Assembly (NCBI RefSeq): GCF_009649075.1
Contig: NZ_CP045737.1
Location: forward strand, 310,001-374,000
Direction of reading: 5' to 3'
From: Aeromicrobium yanjiei
Lineage (GTDB): Bacteria; Actinomycetota; Actinomycetes; Propionibacteriales; Nocardioidaceae
Length of the DNA stretch: 64,000 nt
Below, piece after piece: positions 54,073 to 63,664 of the stretch (its first letter is position 1; every line of letters starts with the position of its first letter). The translations under genes and the position numbers were made by a program. Under the pieces are notes generated by a model. That model did no database searches, had not been told where the DNA came from, and worked only from the letters and a program-made list of their open reading frames with translations.

Positions 54073-54543
54073 TCACGCGTTGCCGGCGGGGCTCTGCTCC
54101 TCCAGCTGGGCCGCGAGGCGGTCGAGCGTCCTGCGCATGGCGACCTTGGTGGCCGCCGGCATCTTGCTGTGCGCGAGGAAGAACCGCTGCCGGTCCCGGG
54201 AGATGTCCCACGTCTCGGTCACCAGGGTCCCGCCGCCGACGGGCTCGAGCTCGTAGCGCCAGACCCGACCGCCGATGAGTCCCTTGAACCCGGTCGTCCG
54301 CCACGCGATGCGCCTGTCCTGCTCGAACTCGACGACCTCATTGGTCGTGCGGTAGCCCACGCCCATGTGCATCGCCATGCCGAACCTCGAGCCGTGCCTC
54401 AGCGGCTGCGACGACTCGCGGGTGCCACGGACGGTTCCCGATCCGTCGAACTCGCTGTGCCGGGAGGCGTCCGACAGCAGTGCGAAGATGCGCTCCGGCG
54501 GTGCCAGGATCGTGCGCTGGACGGTGATCGTGTCGGTGCTCAT
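54073..54543 (-). CDS. SRPBCC-family protein
   Basis: 156 residues, START/Bet v1-like fold with a large ligand pocket: TILAPPERIFALLSDASRHSEFDG is the hallmark of polyketide-cyclase/SRPBCC proteins, then a central strand set and a long C-terminal helix. Typically binds or stabilises hydrophobic ligands. ATG at 54543 is chosen for the standard N-terminus. Sits upstream of the acyl-CoA ligase and on the same strand. Confidence 0.85.
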   Translation of the reverse strand: MSTDTITVQRTILAPPERIFALLSDASRHSEFDGSGTVRGTRESSQPLRHGSRFGMAMHMGVGYRTTNEVVEFEQDRRIAWRTTGFKGLIGGRVWRYELEPVGGGTLVTETWDISRDRQRFFLAHSKMPAATKVAMRRTLDRLAAQLEEQSPAGNA

Positions 54544-54659
54544 GGCCCCATCTGATCGGTGGACGACGCGGGTCGCAACCCGAGTCGGCTGTGACGGGCA
54601 CGGTGCGCGGGGCCGTCTCGTCACGCGGGAAAGATTGGTACGCCTCGGGGAGGGGCCCC

Positions 54660-54665
54660 TACACT
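54660..54665 (+). promoter_or_regulatory. -10 element of purF
   Basis: TACACT, six bases before the GTG at 54672; decides the start codon and predicts a leaderless transcript. Confidence 0.55.
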
Positions 54666-54671
54666 GAAGAC

Positions 54672-56165
54672 GTGCCCCGCGGAGATGGACGCCTCACCCA
54701 CGATCTCGATCCCCAGGACGCCGGACCCCAGGACGCCTGCGGCGTGTTCGGTGTCTGGGCGCCGGGCGAAGAAGTCGCCAAGCTGACCTACTTCGGTCTG
54801 TACGCCCTGCAGCACCGCGGGCAGGAGTCGGCCGGCATCGCCGTCAGCAACGGCCGCCAGATCCTGGTCTACAAGGACATGGGACTCGTCTCCCAGGTGT
54901 TCGACGAGGCGACACTGGAGTCGCTCAAGGGTGAGGTCGCGATCGGCCACGCGCGCTACTCCACGACCGGCTCGAGCGTCTGGCACAACGCGCAGCCGAC
55001 GTTCAGGCCGACGGCTGCGGGATCGGTCGCCCTCGGCCACAACGGCAACCTGACCAACACCGCCGAGCTCGCGGCCCTGCTCCGTGCCCGCGACGCCGAG
55101 GCCGGCCGCGACTCCGGCAAGGGCGAGACGGCCACGTCGGACACCGCGGTGATGGCGTCCTTGCTGGCGTCCTATCCGGACCGCTCGGTCGAGGAGGCCG
55201 CGCTGGAGGTGCTGCCGCAGCTGCGCGGCGCGTTCTCGCTGGTCTTCATGGACGAGGGCACGCTCTACGCCGCCCGCGACCCGCAGGGCATCCGCCCGCT
55301 GGTCCTCGGACGTCTCGAGCGCGGGTGGGTCGTCGCGAGCGAGACCGCGGCGCTCGACATCGTCGGCGCCTCCTTCATCCGCGAGATCCAGCCCGGCGAG
55401 TTCATCGCGATCGACGAGAACGGCCTGCGTGCCGAACGCTTCGCAAAGGCCGAGCCCAAGGGCTGCATCTTCGAGTACGTCTACCTGGCCCGCCCGGACA
55501 CCACGATCTCCGACCAGCGGGTGTTCTCGGTGCGCGCGGAGATCGGCCGTCGCCTGGCCCGCGAGTTCCCGGTCGAGGCGGACCTGGTCATCCCGGTCCC
55601 GGAGTCGGGCACCCCGGCCGCGATCGGCTACGCCGAGGAGTCGGGCATCCCGTTCGGCCACGGTCTGGTCAAGAACTCCTACGTGGGGCGCACCTTCATC
55701 CAGCCCTCCCAGACGCTGCGCCAGCTCGGCATCCGGCTCAAGCTCAACCCGCTGCGTGACGTCATCGCGGGCAAGCGGCTGGTGGTCGTCGACGACTCCA
55801 TCGTCCGCGGCAACACCCAGCGCGCGCTCGTGCGGATGCTGCGCGAGTTCGGCGCGGCCGAGGTGCACGTGCGCATCTCGTCGCCGCCGGTCAAGTGGCC
55901 CTGCTTCTACGGCATCGACTTCGCGTCCCGCGCCGAGCTGATCGCCAACGGCATCTCGGTCGACGAGATCTGCCGCTCGGTCGGCGCGGACTCGCTGGCG
56001 TACATCTCGCTCGACCAGCTCGTCGAGTCCACCAACGTGCCGAAGGACGACCTGTGCCGGGCCTGCTTCGACGGCATCTATCCCGTTGCACTCCCCGATG
56101 ATGATGTGATCGGCAAACATCTCCTCGAGGTCCAGGACCAGCTGCCGCTCGAGGTCATCCAGTGA
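54672..56165 (+). CDS. purF: Amidophosphoribosyltransferase
   Basis: First committed step of purine synthesis, PRPP plus glutamine to phosphoribosylamine. 497 residues from the GTG at 54672. A short propeptide precedes the Ntn nucleophile Cys in QDACGVFGVW; YALQHRGQESAG and STTGSSVWHNAQP belong to the glutaminase domain. The PRTase loop is LVVVDDSIVRGNT. Cysteines in WPCFYGIDF and DLCRACFDG match the B. subtilis-type enzyme that carries a 4Fe-4S cluster. The stop overlaps the purM start. Confidence 0.97.
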   Translation: MPRGDGRLTHDLDPQDAGPQDACGVFGVWAPGEEVAKLTYFGLYALQHRGQESAGIAVSNGRQILVYKDMGLVSQVFDEATLESLKGEVAIGHARYSTTGSSVWHNAQPTFRPTAAGSVALGHNGNLTNTAELAALLRARDAEAGRDSGKGETATSDTAVMASLLASYPDRSVEEAALEVLPQLRGAFSLVFMDEGTLYAARDPQGIRPLVLGRLERGWVVASETAALDIVGASFIREIQPGEFIAIDENGLRAERFAKAEPKGCIFEYVYLARPDTTISDQRVFSVRAEIGRRLAREFPVEADLVIPVPESGTPAAIGYAEESGIPFGHGLVKNSYVGRTFIQPSQTLRQLGIRLKLNPLRDVIAGKRLVVVDDSIVRGNTQRALVRMLREFGAAEVHVRISSPPVKWPCFYGIDFASRAELIANGISVDEICRSVGADSLAYISLDQLVESTNVPKDDLCRACFDGIYPVALPDDDVIGKHLLEVQDQLPLEVIQ

Positions 56166-57247
56166 ACGACGCCCCCCGCATCTCCTACGCCAGCGCCGGC
56201 GTCTCGATCGAAGAGGGCGACCGCGCGGTCGAGCTCATGAAGGAGTGGGTCGAGAAGGCCCGGCGTCCCGAGGTCGTGGGTGGCATCGGTGGCTTCGCAG
56301 GACTGTTCGACGCCTCGGCCCTCAAGGCGTACGACCGCCCGCTGCTCGCGACGTCCGCAGACGGCGTCGGCACGAAGGTGCAGATCGCCCAGCGCATGGA
56401 CAAGCACGACACGATCGGCTTCGACCTCGTCGGCATGCTCGTGGACGACCTGGTCGTCTGCGGTGCCGAGCCGTTGTTCATGACCGACTACATCGCGACC
56501 GGCAAGGTCGTCCCCGAGCGCATCGCCGACATCGTCAAGGGCATCGCCCAGGCGTGTGCGGAGTCGGGCACCGCGCTGCTCGGCGGCGAGACCGCCGAGC
56601 ACCCCGGCCTGCTGGGTGTCGACGAGTACGACATCGCGGGGTCCACGACCGGCGTGGTGGAGGCCGATGCCCTGCTCGGTCCCGAGCTCGTGCGCCCCGG
56701 CGACGTCGTCATCGCGATGGCGTCGAGCGGACTGCACTCCAACGGCTACTCCCTGGTGCGGCACGTCTTCTTCGCGCCGGCGGACCAGGGCGGAGCGGGC
56801 TGGAGCCTGGACCGGCACGTGCCCGAGTTCGGGCGCACCCTCGGCGAGGAGCTGCTGACGCCGACGCGTCTGTACACGCTGCCCTGCCTGGCGCTGGCCA
56901 AGGACGTCGAGGTGCATGCGATGTCGCACATCACCGGGGGCGGTCTCGCGGCCAATCTCGCCCGGGTCGTGCCGAGCACCGTGTCGGTGCGGGTCGACCG
57001 GTCGACGTGGTCGCCGCAGCCGGTCTTCGGGCTCGTGGGCTCGCTCGGCGGCGTCGCGCAGGAGGATCTCGACCTCGCCCTCAACATGGGCGTCGGCATG
57101 GTCGCGCTGGTCGCGCCGGATGCCGCGGATGCGGCGATCCGACTGCTGGCCGAGCACGGCGTGCAGGCGTGGATCGCCGGTGACGTGGCCGACGCAGGGG
57201 TCCACGGCGACGGCGGAACGGTCACCCTCACGGGCGCTCACCGCTGA
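56162..57247 (+). CDS. purM: AIR synthetase
   Basis: Closes the imidazole ring (FGAM to AIR). 361 residues; SYASAGVSIEEGDRAVELMKEWV, LLATSADGVGTKVQIA, FMTDYIATG, GGETAEHPGL, and HITGGGLAANLAR are conserved. GTG start overlaps the purF stop by 4 bp, so the two are coupled. A short hairpin follows the stop codon, then the DUF3073 gene. Confidence 0.98.
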   Translation: MNDAPRISYASAGVSIEEGDRAVELMKEWVEKARRPEVVGGIGGFAGLFDASALKAYDRPLLATSADGVGTKVQIAQRMDKHDTIGFDLVGMLVDDLVVCGAEPLFMTDYIATGKVVPERIADIVKGIAQACAESGTALLGGETAEHPGLLGVDEYDIAGSTTGVVEADALLGPELVRPGDVVIAMASSGLHSNGYSLVRHVFFAPADQGGAGWSLDRHVPEFGRTLGEELLTPTRLYTLPCLALAKDVEVHAMSHITGGGLAANLARVVPSTVSVRVDRSTWSPQPVFGLVGSLGGVAQEDLDLALNMGVGMVALVAPDAADAAIRLLAEHGVQAWIAGDVADAGVHGDGGTVTLTGAHR

Positions 57248-57262
57248 TTCGTACACAATTTC

Positions 57263-57279
57263 GGCCCCCACGGGGGGTC
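57263..57279 (+). terminator. Hairpin after purM
   Basis: GGCCCCC-ACG-GGGGGTC, seven pairs including one G-T. It is nested between ACACAATT (57253-57260) and AATTGTTGT (57289-57297), giving a possible longer stem. Confidence 0.5.
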
Positions 57280-57306
57280 GATGTGAGAATTGTTGTGACT
57301 TGTGGG

Positions 57307-57312
57307 TAGGCT
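57307..57312 (+). promoter_or_regulatory. -10 element of the DUF3073 gene
   Basis: TAGGCT, 46 bases before the ATG; a normal leader with GAGGGGG ribosome site follows. Confidence 0.45.
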
Positions 57313-57358
57313 TGCAGCACGACAAACTGACTATTTCTCTGCGAGGGGGTCGAGCCTC

Positions 57359-57529
57359 ATGGGCCGCGGCCGTGCGAAAGCCAAACAGACCAAAGTTGCG
57401 CGCGACTTGAAGTACCGGACGCCCGACACTGACTTCAACACCTTGCAGCGAGAGCTACACGGCGAATCGGGTGACCCCATCCCCGAGCCGTACCGCGATC
57501 TCGAGCGCGAAGACCCGGCCGCCAGCTGA
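57359..57529 (+). CDS. DUF3073 family protein
   Basis: 56 residues: MGRGRAKAKQTKVARDLKY, then a short acidic middle (TPDTDFNTLQREL) and a Pro/Glu-rich end. This highly conserved small basic protein always lies close to purM in actinobacteria; its role is unknown. The ATG at 57359 matches the invariant MGRGRAKAKQTKVAR start. The gene's stop codon lies in the loop of a bidirectional terminator. Confidence 0.9.
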   Translation: MGRGRAKAKQTKVARDLKYRTPDTDFNTLQRELHGESGDPIPEPYRDLEREDPAAS

Positions 57530-57550
57530 CGCTGGTGACCGGGCCTTCGC
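57507..57550. terminator. Bidirectional terminator overlapping the DUF3073 stop
   Basis: Long imperfect stem: GCGAAG pairs with CTTCGC, CCCGG with CCGGG, and GCCAGC with GCTGG; the TGA stop of DUF3073 is in the loop. It also faces the end of the convergent valine dehydrogenase gene. Confidence 0.65.
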
Positions 57551-57559
57551 TGTGCTCGC

Positions 57560-58645
57560 TCAGCTCTTGACGTAGATCTGCCGGAGCCGGCCGACCTCAC
57601 GCATGCGCTGCTCGGCCATGCGGTCGGCGGCGATCGACGGGGGCACGCCCTCGCTCTTCGCGCGCTGCAGCACGCCCAGGGTGGTGTCGAAGATCTTGGT
57701 CGCGCGCATCTTGGCCCGATCGAAGTCGAAGCCGTCCAGCTCGTCCGCGACCTGGATGACACCGCCCGCGTTGACGCAGTAGTCCGGCGCGTAGGTGATG
57801 CCGCGCTCCTCGAGCCGCTTCTCGATGCCGTCGTGTGCGAGCTGGTTGTTGGCCGCACCGCACACGATCGTTGCGGTCAGCGCCTCGATCGACTCGTCGT
57901 TGAGCGCGCCGCCCAGCGCGCACGGGGCGTAGACGTCCAGCGGCTCGCGGATGAGCGCGTCGGTGTCGGCGACCGCCCGCACGCCCGGGTACGTCTCGAG
58001 GAGCGAGGTGACGGCCGGCTCGTACGGATCGGTCACGACGACCTCCGCGCCCTCGTCCACGAGGTGTCCGACCAGGTGGCGTCCCACCTTGCCCACGCCG
58101 GCCACGCCGATGCGCTTGCCGGCCAGCGACGTGTCGTCCCACAGGTGCTGGGCCGAGGCCCGCATGCCCTGGTAGACCCCGAAGGCGGTCAGGACCGAGG
58201 AGTCGCCCGCGCCACCGTGCTCGACCGTGCGACCCGTGACGTACCGGCTCTCGCGGGCGATCTGGTCCATGTCGGCCGAGAACGTGCCGACGTCGCACGC
58301 CGTGAAGTAGCGACCGCCCAGCGTCTGCACGAAGCGGCCGTACGCGCGCAGCAGCGCCTCGGTCTTCAGCGTCGCCGGGTCGCCGATGATGACGGCCTTG
58401 CCGCCGCCGAGGTCGAGGCCGGCCAGGGCGTTCTTGTAGGCCATGCCCTGCGACAGGTTGAGGACGTCGGTGAGCGCCTCCTGCTCCGAGGCGTAGGGGT
58501 AGAAGCGGGTGCCGCCGAGGGCGGGGCCGAGGGCGGTCGAGTAGATCGCGATGATCGCCTTGAGGCCGGTGGCCTCGTCGTGGCAGAAGACCACCTGCTC
58601 GTGCTGGCTTCCAAAGGGTGAGGGATTGCTGCTGCTGACGGTCAC
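57560..58645 (-). CDS. vdh: Valine (branched-chain amino acid) dehydrogenase
   Basis: NAD-dependent oxidative deamination of valine, leucine or isoleucine; 361 residues. The catalytic domain shows [36 protein letters not shown] (lysines) and [12 protein letters not shown]; the Rossmann part has [17 protein letters not shown]. It closely follows the Streptomyces Vdh pattern as I recall it. The GTG at 58645 is preferred over the ORF start because it has an AGAGAG site and fits the family length. Convergent with DUF3073 and divergent from the malic enzyme gene. Confidence 0.9.
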   Translation of the reverse strand: MTVSSSNPSPFGSQHEQVVFCHDEATGLKAIIAIYSTALGPALGGTRFYPYASEQEALTDVLNLSQGMAYKNALAGLDLGGGKAVIIGDPATLKTEALLRAYGRFVQTLGGRYFTACDVGTFSADMDQIARESRYVTGRTVEHGGAGDSSVLTAFGVYQGMRASAQHLWDDTSLAGKRIGVAGVGKVGRHLVGHLVDEGAEVVVTDPYEPAVTSLLETYPGVRAVADTDALIREPLDVYAPCALGGALNDESIEALTATIVCGAANNQLAHDGIEKRLEERGITYAPDYCVNAGGVIQVADELDGFDFDRAKMRATKIFDTTLGVLQRAKSEGVPPSIAADRMAEQRMREVGRLRQIYVKS

Positions 58646-58799
58646 TGTGGTGCTCTCTGTGGTGGATGGCCGGGGGAGCGATGGTGGGCTCCTCCAACGG
58701 GCGGGCCGCGGGGTGGTGCGACTCACAGTCCGACTGTACCGGCGCCCCGGGGTCCTGCAGGGGTTCGTCCCCGACAAAACGTGAGGCTTCCTTCGCATT

Positions 58800-58805
58800 T
58801 ATGCT
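58800..58805 (+). promoter_or_regulatory. -10 element of the malic enzyme gene
   Basis: TATGCT, six bases before the GTG at 58812. Confidence 0.5.
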
Positions 58806-58811
58806 GGGCAG

Positions 58812-60245
<1,434 letters not shown>

Positions 60246-60529
60246 GAAGGCCAGCGGGATCCACGGGGACATCAGCTTGGCCCCGAGGATGATCCGCACG
60301 ACCACGTAGGTCACCAGCGCGAACACGGCCGACATCGCCAGCAGCAGGATCGCGTCGGCGCTCCGGCCCTGGCCCTGGACGACGTGTGCGACGACGATGA
60401 CGCCCAGCACGCCGTGGATCGCGACCGCGAAGAAGGCGATGGCCGCGACCCGCCGCTGCACCCGGCGGAGGGCGACGAGCTGCTCGGCGGTGCTGCGGGT
60501 GGTGCTGGTGCGGGTCCTGGTGCGAGGGG

Positions 60530-60976
60530 TCATGCGGTCACGCTTCCGTGGGCGGCATCGATGATGCGGTGGAGGACGGCGTTGGTGGTGGTGAGGTCGT
60601 CCGCGGACATGCCGAGACGGGTCAGCATCGTGGTCGGGACCTCGAGCGCCCGGTGGCGCAGCGCGCGGCCCTCGTCCGTGACGCGGATGGCCAGTGTCCG
60701 CTCGTCGCTGGTCGACCGGGACCGGCTGACGAGTCCGGCGGCCTCCAGGCGCTTGAGCAGCGGGGACAGCGTGCCGGGGTCGAGATGGAGCAGCTCGCTG
60801 AGCCCCTTCACCGAGATCTCGTCGTGCTGCCACAGGGCCAGCATCACGAGGTACTGCGGGTGGGTGAGGCCGAGCGGCTCCAGCACGCTGCGGTACGACG
60901 CGACGACCTCGCGGGAGGCCACGGCGAGGGCGAAGCACACCTGCTCCTCGAGGGCGAGCGGATCACGGGTCGTCAT
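60530..60976 (-). CDS. MarR-family regulator, OhrR type
   Basis: 148 residues, winged helix. EEQVCFALAVASREVVASYR carries the single N-terminal cysteine (Cys 14) that senses organic peroxides in OhrR, followed by LGLTHPQYLVMLALW and LSELLHLDPGTLSPLLKRLEAAGLVSRSRS. Normally it represses ohr; no ohr gene is in this window, and its partner here is a small membrane protein. TACGCT lies six bases before the ATG on the minus strand, and an inverted-repeat operator covers the spacer just upstream. Confidence 0.88.
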   Translation of the reverse strand: MTTRDPLALEEQVCFALAVASREVVASYRSVLEPLGLTHPQYLVMLALWQHDEISVKGLSELLHLDPGTLSPLLKRLEAAGLVSRSRSTSDERTLAIRVTDEGRALRHRALEVPTTMLTRLGMSADDLTTTNAVLHRIIDAAHGSVTA

Positions 60977-60982
60977 GTCTTG

Positions 60983-60988
60983 AGCGTA
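60983..60988 (-). promoter_or_regulatory. -10 element of the ohrR-like gene
   Basis: TACGCT on the minus strand, six bases before the ATG at 60976. Confidence 0.5.
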
Positions 60989-61007
60989 CCAATGATTGGT
61001 GCACCAA
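60989..61007. promoter_or_regulatory. Operator upstream of the ohrR-like gene
   Basis: Two overlapping palindromes, CCAATGATTGG (60989-60999) and TTGGTGCACCAA (60996-61007), directly behind the -10 element, where a bound MarR dimer would block transcription. It also covers the end of the preceding SDR gene. Confidence 0.65.
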
Positions 61008-61835
61008 CTATTGTCGGCTACGTCTCACCTTGCGGTCGAGCATCGCGTCCATCTGGCGAAAGAGCGGACGCATCCCCGCGGTCAGCACGCCGGGGACGGC
61101 GGCCATCGCGATCTCTGAGACTGCGCCCTGCAGGCTCGTGACCCGCGTCGGACGGTCGACCACGGCCCTGACGAGCCAGTCGGCGGCCTTGTCCGCGCTG
61201 AGCATCGGCATGGCCTGGTAGATGTGGGTGCCGCCGGACATCTCGGTGCGCACCATGGGGAAGTGGACCGTGGTCGTGGAGATGCCCTGTCCGCCCAGCT
61301 CGGCGGACAGGGAGCGGGTGAACGACTCGAGCGCAGCCTTGCTGGCCAGGTAGGCCGAGAACAGTGGGATCGGCAGCTGTGTCGACAGGCTCGACGAGAT
61401 GACCACGTGGCCGTGGCCCTGCTCCAGGAAGCGCGGGACGAGCCCCAGCGTCAGGCGTACGGCCGCCAGGTAGTTGATGGCCATGGTCCGCTGGTAGTCG
61501 TGCACCCGGTCCACCGACTCGGTGATCGGGCGCCGGATCGAGCGGGCGGCGTTGTTGACCAGCACGTCGATCCTCGGGTGCTCTGCCAGAAGCTGGGCCA
61601 CGAGGGCGTCGGCCTGCGCGGCGTCGGTGAGGTCCACCGCGTACGTGTACGCGTCCCCGCCTGCGCGACGGATGTCGGCAGCGACCGACGCGAGCTCGTC
61701 CTCGCGGCGAGCCACCAGGCACACGGTCGCGCCGAGGGCTGAGAGCTTGCGGGCGGCCTCGGCGCCGATGCCGCTGGACGCTCCGGTCAGCACGACCGTG
61801 CGGCGGTCGAGGCGGCGGCTCCGCAGCGGGATCAC
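61008..61835 (-). CDS. Short-chain dehydrogenase/reductase (SDR)
   Basis: 275 residues, classical SDR. Cofactor motif TGASSGIG, NNAA, and catalytic SAYLASK are intact. The C-terminal extension (MRPLFRQMDAMLDRK) is amphipathic, perhaps membrane associated, as in SDRs acting on lipids. The GTG at 61835 is chosen since its GTGA overlaps the TetR stop. Coupled to the TetR gene, so likely regulated by it. Confidence 0.87.
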   Translation of the reverse strand: MIPLRSRRLDRRTVVLTGASSGIGAEAARKLSALGATVCLVARREDELASVAADIRRAGGDAYTYAVDLTDAAQADALVAQLLAEHPRIDVLVNNAARSIRRPITESVDRVHDYQRTMAINYLAAVRLTLGLVPRFLEQGHGHVVISSSLSTQLPIPLFSAYLASKAALESFTRSLSAELGGQGISTTTVHFPMVRTEMSGGTHIYQAMPMLSADKAADWLVRAVVDRPTRVTSLQGAVSEIAMAAVPGVLTAGMRPLFRQMDAMLDRKVRRSRQ

Positions 61836-62446
61836 CGACTGCCGCCGTCCAGCAGCGCGGTCAGCAGGCGTACGCAGCGCTGCCTCATCTCGTCGGCCGT
61901 CTGCTCGGGGTGCTCGACCCACCAGTTCATCAGCGAGTCCACGATGCCGAGCCAGACCGACGTCATCGCCGAGACGTCGAGCTCGTCGTCGTTGCCGACC
62001 AGGGTCATGAGCTCGGCGACGCCCTCCTCGGCCAGCGCGCCGATGCGATCGGTGTAGACCGCGATCGACGCGGCGATCGGGCCCTCGGTCGGGGCCGTGC
62101 TGTCGAAGAACAGCCGCCAGAGGTGCCGCTGGCCCTCCAGGAGCGTGAACATCCCGGCGAGGGTGTCGATGCCCCGCTGGATGCCCACGGCCTCGCCACG
62201 GGCGATCCGCTCGATCTCGTCGGCGACCAACGTGCCGCCGCGGACGAGGCAGGCCTCGTAGAGCCCTTCCTTGGACCCGAAGTAGTTGTAGATCAGCGGC
62301 TTGGAGATGCCCGCGAGGTCGGCGACGGTGCCGACCGACGTGCCCGCGAACCCGTACGTGGCGAACTGCTCGGACGCGATCGACAGGATCTGCGTCTCCC
62401 GATCGAGGCGGGGGACGCCCTTCGTGCCGGCATTGGGTCTGGCCAC
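61832..62446 (-). CDS. TetR-family transcriptional regulator
   Basis: 204 residues: N-terminal HTH LSIASEQFATYGFAGTSVGTVADLAG, then ISKPLIYNYFGSKEGLYEACL. The GTG at 62446 is used because TACACT lies six bases upstream on the minus strand and the extension upstream has no TetR features. It overlaps the downstream SDR gene by 4 bp. No clear palindrome is seen at its own promoter. Confidence 0.88.
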   Translation of the reverse strand: MARPNAGTKGVPRLDRETQILSIASEQFATYGFAGTSVGTVADLAGISKPLIYNYFGSKEGLYEACLVRGGTLVADEIERIARGEAVGIQRGIDTLAGMFTLLEGQRHLWRLFFDSTAPTEGPIAASIAVYTDRIGALAEEGVAELMTLVGNDDELDVSAMTSVWLGIVDSLMNWWVEHPEQTADEMRQRCVRLLTALLDGGSR

Positions 62447-62452
62447 GTGCGC

Positions 62453-62458
62453 AGTGTA
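62453..62458 (-). promoter_or_regulatory. -10 element of the TetR gene
   Basis: TACACT on the minus strand, six bases before the GTG at 62446. Confidence 0.5.
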
Positions 62459-62472
62459 GGCCCGGGGGGCCG

Positions 62473-63228
62473 TCAGAGGCTGCGGGTCAGGCCGCCGTCG
62501 ACGGGCAGCATCACGCCGGTGAGGAAGCTCGCGGCGGGGGAGAGGAGGAACGCGGCCGCGCGGCCGAACTCCTCGGGCCGCCCGTAACGGCGCAGCGGGA
62601 TCGTCCGCTCGTTCGCGGTGCGGGCCGCGTCGGCGTCGCCGGTCGCGGCGTCGAGCGTACGCACCCGATCCGTGGAGAGCCGGCCCGGCAGCAGGGCGTT
62701 CACCCGGATGCCCCGCGGCCCCAGCTCGTCGGCGAGATTCTTGGCGGCCATGGCCAGCCCGGGGCGCAGGGCGTTGGAGATGCCGAGACCCGGGATCGGC
62801 GACTTGACCGACGTCGACAGGACGAAGGCGATCGAGCCCCCGTCGCCGAGCTCCTCCGCGATCGTCGTGGCGAGCCGGAGAGCCCCGAGGAAGACCGACT
62901 CGAAGGAGGAGCGCCACTCCTCCTCGGTGCGGTCGAGGATCGGCCCGGCCGGCGGGCCGCCGACACTGATGAGTGCGCCGTCGAGCCGGCCGAACGCGCT
63001 GTCGGCGGCGGCCACGAGCTGGGCGGGGGCCGTGGCGTCCGCATTGTCGACGGCGACGCCGACAGCGCGGGGGCCGAGTGCGGCGACCGCCCGGTCGACG
63101 GACTCCTTGGTGCGCCCGGAGATCACGACGTTCGCGCCCTCCGCGACGAGCTGCTCCGCCGTCGCGCGGCCCAGCCCTCCGGAGGCGCCGGTGAGGATGT
63201 ACGTGCGATCGCTGAGCCCCAGGTCCAT
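62473..63228 (-). CDS. SDR-fold protein with altered catalytic motif
   Basis: 251 residues. NAD(P) site TGASGGLGRA and the C-terminal PVDGGL are normal for SDRs of the FabG kind. The usual Tyr-x3-Lys is replaced: where YxxxK should be, the sequence reads SNALR (in GLGISNALRPGLAMAAKN), though the upstream Ser (VLSTSVKSPIPG) is kept. A related subgroup with SN(A/S)VR is known, so it may be catalytically different rather than dead. ATG at 63228 with TAGGGT six bases upstream on the minus strand. Confidence 0.82.
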   Translation of the reverse strand: MDLGLSDRTYILTGASGGLGRATAEQLVAEGANVVISGRTKESVDRAVAALGPRAVGVAVDNADATAPAQLVAAADSAFGRLDGALISVGGPPAGPILDRTEEEWRSSFESVFLGALRLATTIAEELGDGGSIAFVLSTSVKSPIPGLGISNALRPGLAMAAKNLADELGPRGIRVNALLPGRLSTDRVRTLDAATGDADAARTANERTIPLRRYGRPEEFGRAAAFLLSPAASFLTGVMLPVDGGLTRSL

Positions 63229-63234
63229 GCCGTC

Positions 63235-63240
63235 ACCCTA
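63235..63240 (-). promoter_or_regulatory. -10 element of the SDR-like gene
   Basis: TAGGGT on the minus strand, six bases before the ATG at 63228. Confidence 0.5.
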
Positions 63241-63270
63241 CGACCGCCCGGGCCTGCACAGCGGACCGAC

Positions 63271-63476
63271 GATGAGGGTTTGCGGTCGTCCCTGCTGCCC
63301 GAAACCCTCATCGCGCGTCCCCGCCGGGCGGGCGCCGGACCGAGCATGAGGGTTTGTGGTTGCTGGTGCTGCCCGAAACCCTCATCGCGCGTCCCCGCCG
63401 GGCGGGCGCCGGACCGAGCATGAGGGTTGTCGGTCGCTGGAGCTGCCGGAAACCCTCATCCTCGGTCCGCCCGCAG
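63271..63476. repeat. 74-bp palindromic tandem repeat, about 2.8 copies
   Basis: Units begin at 63272, 63346 and 63420, exactly 74 bp apart. Each holds a 40-bp hairpin: ATGAGGGTTT, about 20 variable bases, then AAACCCTCAT. A conserved GCGCGTCCCCGCCGGGCGGG linker follows the first two. The third copy has changed flanks. It fills most of the 315-bp gene-free stretch between the SDR-like gene and tRNA-Phe. Confidence 0.9.
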
Positions 63477-63501
63477 GGCTGGACGCGGGGGGAGAACGAG
63501 G

Positions 63502-63530
63502 AAGAGCCCCGCGAGATTCGCGGGGCTCTT
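63502..63530 (-). terminator. Terminator after tRNA-Phe
   Basis: Perfect 13-bp stem, AAGAGCCCCGCGA against TCGCGGGGCTCTT, three-base loop. It is 14 bases downstream of the minus-strand tRNA. Confidence 0.88.
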
Positions 63531-63543
63531 CGTCTTTCTGCTG

Positions 63544-63617
63544 TGGCCAGGGCCGGGGTCGAACCGGCGACCCTCCGCTTTTCAGGCGGATGCTCGTACC
63601 AACTGAGCTACCTGGCC
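63544..63617 (-). tRNA. tRNA-Phe(GAA)
   Basis: On the minus strand a cloverleaf is formed: acceptor GGCCAGG with CCTGGCC, discriminator A, anticodon stem TCCGC/GCGGA with loop CTGAAAA, anticodon GAA. T-arm GGTTCGACC. No CCA is encoded. Confidence 0.97.
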
Positions 63618-63664
63618 ACCGCTCGCGAACGAGCGACGACCACCTTATCGCACGTGCTCCGGGC

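Noticed and set aside
63271-63476. CRISPR-like array
   Set aside because: Three units at regular spacing invite the idea, but each unit is itself a hairpin, linkers are conserved rather than unique, and no cas genes are present.
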